DNA of 64,000 bases, taken from the NCBI GenBank assembly GCA_036320915.1, contig JAXBDG010000007.1:1364001-1428000 (forward strand). The letters are read 5' to 3'. The notes under the pieces are model-generated. The model ran no database searches. It was not told where the DNA came from and saw only the letters and a list, made by a program, of their open reading frames with translations. A program made the translations under genes and the position numbers. Position 1 is the stretch's first letter, and the number at the start of each line of letters is the position of its first letter. This stretch comes from Linnemannia elongata. Its lineage: Eukaryota; Mortierellomycota; Mortierellomycetes; Mortierellales; Mortierellaceae. Shown here piece by piece: positions 60,460 to 64,000 of this stretch.

Positions 60460-60486
60460 TTTTTTTTTTTTTTTTTTTTTTTTTTT
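60460..60486. repeat. poly(T) run, 27 nt
   Basis: Uninterrupted T27, about 200 nt from a second longer run. Confidence 0.9.
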
Positions 60487-60689
60487 CTTTCTTGCGCGCT
60501 CATAATTTCTTCTTTTGCCACCATTAATTTTCTCTACGTGGCAAGTACAAAGAATGCCTTTCTGTCGACTTCCTTCGTCTTCCTTGAGGATACCCAACTC
60601 CAAAACATAAATGATGATGATGCACCATGGCGTCGACATTAGTTGCTCACATATATATTGCGAACAGGACACGCGATGGATCTTTTTCC

Positions 60690-60692
<3 letters not shown>

Positions 60693-60725
<33 letters not shown>
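60693..60725. repeat. poly(T) run, 33 nt
   Basis: Uninterrupted T33, the longest homopolymer in the window, preceded by C5 and followed by a T/C-rich stretch. Confidence 0.9.
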
Positions 60726-61393
60726 CTCTTTCTTTTTCTTTTGGACTCGCAAATAACAATTTGTTTCTCTTTCCTCGCCTTGACCCCCTCCACCAACCCC
60801 AGTCCATGACAAATTGGATAGATAAAAGATAGATTGGTTTTGGAGAGGAAGAAAAGGATGAAGAAGAGACATACATATTCGGCGCTTCGTACAGGTACAA
60901 GTACATGCATGCATTTAAAAGCATTTAAAACCAACCCAACTGCGATGTGAGCACAAACCAAGGAAGGATGAGTGATGAAGGGTCCTGGGAATGGCAGCTC
61001 TTTTCTGGTCAGGGGGCAGAGGACTGGAGGCTTTTTTTTTTCTTCCTTCCCAGGTAATTAACGAAAAGGCGTCTTCGTTTGTTTCTTCAACTCTTACTTA
61101 CCAACCGGTGTTCCATCGTTCCTTTCTTCATTAGCATTTTGCGCCTAAAAACGACGATAAAAGAGAGCCGATGCAGTATGATTGACAATTCCTTCGTTTT
61201 GGCATATAAATCGAAAATAATAAGAACGCTAGGCTATTCGCAATAATGAACAATGAGAAAAGGAACTACACTTTAAGCACTAGACTGATGAGCAATATCT
61301 CACGCGAAAAGTGAACAAGGGGCAGCAATCGAAAAAAAAAGCCCGCATGCATACTTCTCCTTCTCACTCCTAGAAGGAACCCGCGTCTTTTTT

Positions 61394-62859
61394 TTAGTGA
61401 CCTCCATTCCTCGAGTTCTTGGGTTTGCGCGACGAACTGTCAAACGTTCCATAGGGCGGAGGGTCGCGCGCCAATCCGCTGCCTGTTCCACTCCCGCTTC
61501 CAAGATCCTCATTCAAGAGACCCTCCTGCTGAGCTCGCGCCAATGTCTGTGCTCGGACTTGACCCGCCAACACCTCATACTGCAACTGACGCTCCCGCTG
61601 CAAACGAGACTGCTCGATATGTCGGTCAACCTGCTGAGCATCCAATAGTGCCCTGACCAGAGATTCCTCTCCATCCTCGCGCTCCCGCTGATATCTCTGC
61701 TTGTCGAATCGGTGGAACAACACCGCTGCTCCCAGCAAGCTGACCAACTAATAGTATGAGTTCAAAGTGTCCGTAGAATAACATATTAAAGTAATTGTTA
61801 AGATAAGTGGTAACGTTTGTATAGGGCATTAAGGCTTATCAACACCATTCTGCAAAGTAAAGCCAAAGGATTACCTCGATGCCTCCAAGAATGGCTCCGA
61901 TGACGCCAATAGCTTGCAGACTATCCTGGAAGGCGGTCTGGATGTTCTCTCGGCATCCGGCAGTGTAGCGACGGTCAATGGCACAGGTGATGGGCACAGG
62001 TCTGTCCAGCACATGCTCAAATCCACAGCATTGGAACTATCAACATCACCGTCGTTATTTTGAATCGAGTTTCGACAATTAGTTAGTAGGATCAAAAAGT
62101 TGTTACAGATTCAATGAGTACGCCGCATCTCCGTCGACGCAACGAATGATCGCATCCTCCCTCGTAGTACTAACAGAGACTTACGAAGCTCTCGAGGTCG
62201 AGGATGACACGGGGGTCAGAACGGAAGACACGATCCCAGGCATCGTCCAACACCTCAGTTCCCTGGTTTCGGTAGACGAATGCAATAGCGCCAACAGTGA
62301 TCTGGAGTGCAATGGCGATCAACAGGATCAACCCGTGCACCCACAGGATCCAGCGCTTCTCGTTCATGACTCCATAGTACCCCAGGAAGGAGACCAGCGA
62401 GATCGTGGCACCGAGAACCAAGATCAGGTGTGGCAGGAGGGTTGAAGTGACAAAGATCGCGGCAGGTGCAAAATAGACAAATGTGCCTATTAGGAAGATG
62501 CCGAAGAGGTTCCTTTTGTTAGCAAGGTGGGGTGGGGGAAGGTTGGTTGTCATTTGGTGGAGAATATAAGACATGGCGGAGGAGGACGAGGAGGTTGTTT
62601 TCGCTTACCCACAAAGAGTAGGATCATGCCCACAAGCTACAAAAGATGAACAAAGAAGGAACAAGACATGGTTAGAATGCTTACGTACCAGAGGCTGGGT
62701 TTCTGGGGCGCTTGCACCACCCTTGTCTTAAGGTAGCCATGGCAATGATTAAGTAGACAAGGAGTCAGTCGGTCGACTTACGAGCGAGAGAAGGTTCAGG
62801 ACAGCGATGGCACTCTGTACCGGGCCATAAGACCTTTGCGGTCGAACAATTATATACAT
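61394..62859 (-). CDS. tetraspanin-like four-TM protein
   Basis: Exons 62859-62782, 62636-62609, 62486-62185, 62036-61875 and 61747-61394 join in phase to 307 aa. TM1 is assembled from three exons (AIAVLNLLSLLVGMILLFVG). TM2 is LPHLILVLGATISLVSFLG, TM3 is WVHGLILLIAIALQITVGAI, and TM4 is AIGVIGAILGGIELVSLLGA. The large loop between TM3 and TM4 has the tetraspanin CCG motif (FFQCCGFEH) and further cysteines (PITCAIDRRYTAGC). The cytosolic tail is long, Gln/Arg-rich and coiled-coil-like. Tetraspanins organise membrane microdomains; in fungi some are needed for polarised growth and infection structures. For exon 3 the acceptor at 62487 (CTAATAG) was chosen because the nearer AAAAG breaks the frame. 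A 28-nt second exon is notable. Confidence 0.85.
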
Positions 62860-63084
62860 GGAGTTTGATTGTTGTGTTGTTTTGTTTTGAATCAGATGTA
62901 CGAATGAACAATGAGTGTAATGATGCGGAAAAGAAAAAAAAAAGTGTATTGGTAAAGTCTTGGCGCAGTGTCTGTCCTGTGCGCCCAAGCAAAAGCCCCG
63001 TGCTCAAGAATTAGATTCTGTAAAAGGTATGTGAGGCAGGCAGAAATAGTCGACTTTGCCTGACTGGGAGACGACCCTAGACAA

Positions 63085-64000
63085 TTAATTTGCTCCGCAG
63101 GCTGCCTCTCGGTCTCCGACGGTGGCCAGGTAATGGTTGACGATGGCGCGGTCCTTCTTCAGATACATGGGAACCGAAGTCATCTTCTTGGGGTCAAGGT
63201 CAATACAGGTGATTTTGTACACAAACATCTCCTCCTTCACCTTGATCTGGTGACAGGCCTCGTGAAACTCGGGACTGCCCGCTTCAACCTCGAGTCGACT
63301 AGAATAGGGGGGGGACAAAGGTAACAAATAATAATTAGCGCTTTAGTTCATTCATTGGTTACTGCTACGACTTTTATGCACTGAATCAGGTCGTACCTTG
63401 ACGAGGTGGCATTGGGAGGCGTTGTTACCGCAGCTGTCGAGGTGTCTCTCTGAATGGTGATGAGGATGGAGCAATCCTTCAATGTGGCCGACAGCAAAAA
63501 CTCGCGAATAAAATGCAGCTGGAGGGGCTTTGGTAACTCTTCCAAATCATCCTCTGGTTCGAATCCAAGCCCTGCCGCGTTATGAGACTCGAATGTGTCC
63601 TGATCCTCTGTCATCATCGCATTCATATCCGTCCGGCCCATGAATGCCTCTGCTGTCTCAAGGAACTCCTCCACAGTTGGTTCTGGGAGATGTACAGAAT
63701 CGCGTTCTACCAAGTAAGTGTAGAGTTGATGGACGGTCTCCACATCAAGAGAATCGAGTGCCTGCTGAAGGCGCCCAAGTCTCCTCAACAATGGCGACTC
63801 GATCAAGATCTTCGTCAACACGTCAGTAAGGCTCACAGGTCCTGAATCGACTTTGACATAGTCCACTGGGTCATCGCCTTCCATCCTCTCTGGTTTCAGC
63901 TTCTGCTGCTGCTCCTGAAGTTGAGTCGTGGTCGATTTTGAAGGTGCCGAGAGGCATTGGGTCATACTCTCTCTGCTCACAGGTTGCTGTAACCCATCCA
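63085..64000 (-). CDS. inositol-pentakisphosphate 2-kinase (IPK1), C-terminal part
   Basis: Partial: the gene runs off the right edge of the window, so its 5' end and N-terminal lysine/ATP site are missing. Two exons are seen, from 64000 to 63397 and 63298-63085, with a GTACGA donor, a TCTAG acceptor and matching phase. The C-terminal part has FLLSATLKDCSILITI, then VYKITCIDLDPKKM, MYLKKDRAIVNHYLATVG, which matches the IPK1 pattern in which an Asp-Leu-Asp-x-Lys segment coordinates metal and nucleotide. A leucine-rich stretch (LLRRLGRLQQALDSL) and an acidic segment lie before it. IPK1 adds the 2-phosphate to make phytate (IP6), which supports mRNA export. The large polar segment before the motif is longer than I would expect. 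Confidence 0.72.

Larger units (their letters stand above)
57501..61393. other. long intergenic region rich in homopolymers
   Basis: About 3.9 kb. It contains GA-rich leader DNA of the preceding gene with (GA)n near 57711-57733, A27 (58375-58401), T30 (59176-59205), T27 (60460-60486) and T33 (60693-60725). The only coding candidate is the tiny three-exon reading frame at 58588-59058. No transposon ends or tRNA were seen. Confidence 0.55.

Noticed and set aside
60460..60725. Poly(T) runs read as retroposon poly(A) tails
   Set aside because: No target-site duplication, Pol III box or reverse-transcriptase sequence was seen beside them.
62487..62525. Nearer acceptor (AAAAG at about 62512) for tetraspanin exon 3
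   Set aside because: It puts the downstream TM segment out of frame. CTAATAG at 62487 is in phase and follows a GCTAAC branch site at a suitable distance.
1..64000. CRISPR arrays, phage, biosynthetic cluster or bacterial defence system
   Set aside because: No regular direct repeats with spacers, no integrase, polyketide/peptide synthetase or nuclease genes were found. The content is ordinary fungal housekeeping and membrane genes.

Overview
The window is nuclear DNA of a filamentous fungus, most likely an early-diverging Mucoromycota/Mortierellomycota lineage. This is inferred from short GT-AG introns (mostly 70-300 nt) with CTAAC-like branch sites, secreted ML-domain and DUF8032 proteins, a DDRGK1 (UFMylation) gene that most Dikarya lack, and long pure poly(A)/poly(T) runs between genes. 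There is no prokaryotic operon logic and no CRISPR array, prophage or recognisable transposase. Genes lie on both strands as independent units, and exon structures below were derived by checking donor, acceptor and reading phase at each junction.

Layout. 0.8-6.1 kb: ABCC/MRP-type ABC transporter (+). 6.7 kb: tRNA-Gln(CTG). 7.4-9.5 kb: two small secreted proteins (-). 10.2-18.1 kb: a run of + strand genes: DUF1748 protein with an 8-nt microexon, a HAUS8/augmin-like protein, a two-copy DUF8032-type protein with acidic tail, and a voltage-gated K+ channel. 18.4-19.1 kb: secreted ML-domain lipid-binding protein (-). 19.1-23.2 kb: about 4 kb without a convincing gene. 23.2-25.3 kb: Lnt-like apolipoprotein N-acyltransferase/CN-hydrolase membrane enzyme (+). 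27.9-30.1 kb: Hal4/Sat4-type protein kinase (+). 30.2-32.0 kb: DDRGK1/UFBP1 (-). 32.9-37.9 kb: trehalose-6-phosphate synthase/phosphatase (+). 38.2-42.4 kb: GYF-domain protein (-). 43.0-45.4 kb: M17 leucyl aminopeptidase (+). 46.7-47.9 and 50.9-52.6 kb: two unrecognised multi-pass membrane proteins (+). 53.1-57.5 kb: type II membrane protein joining a glycosyltransferase-like domain to an alginate-lyase-like domain (-). 57.5-61.4 kb: homopolymer-rich intergenic DNA with one possible 42-aa membrane microprotein. 61.4-62.9 kb: tetraspanin (-). 63.1-64.0 kb: C-terminal part of a probable inositol-pentakisphosphate 2-kinase (-), cut by the window edge.

Functional themes. Several genes concern membrane transport and ion balance (ABC transporter, K+ channel, Hal4-like kinase; the last family regulates K+ uptake in yeasts), the ER and secretory system (DDRGK1, Lnt-like enzyme, GYF protein, ML protein) and stress carbohydrate (trehalose). 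They do not form an obvious cluster or pathway. The most unusual items are the GT-like/alginate-lyase-like fusion, the fungal DDRGK1 whose first exon seems to contribute only the start codon, the 8-nt microexon, acceptor sites next to homopolymers in the trehalose gene, and a group of inverted repeats at 48.6-48.9 kb. Function assignments come from motifs read by eye, and no database search was run.
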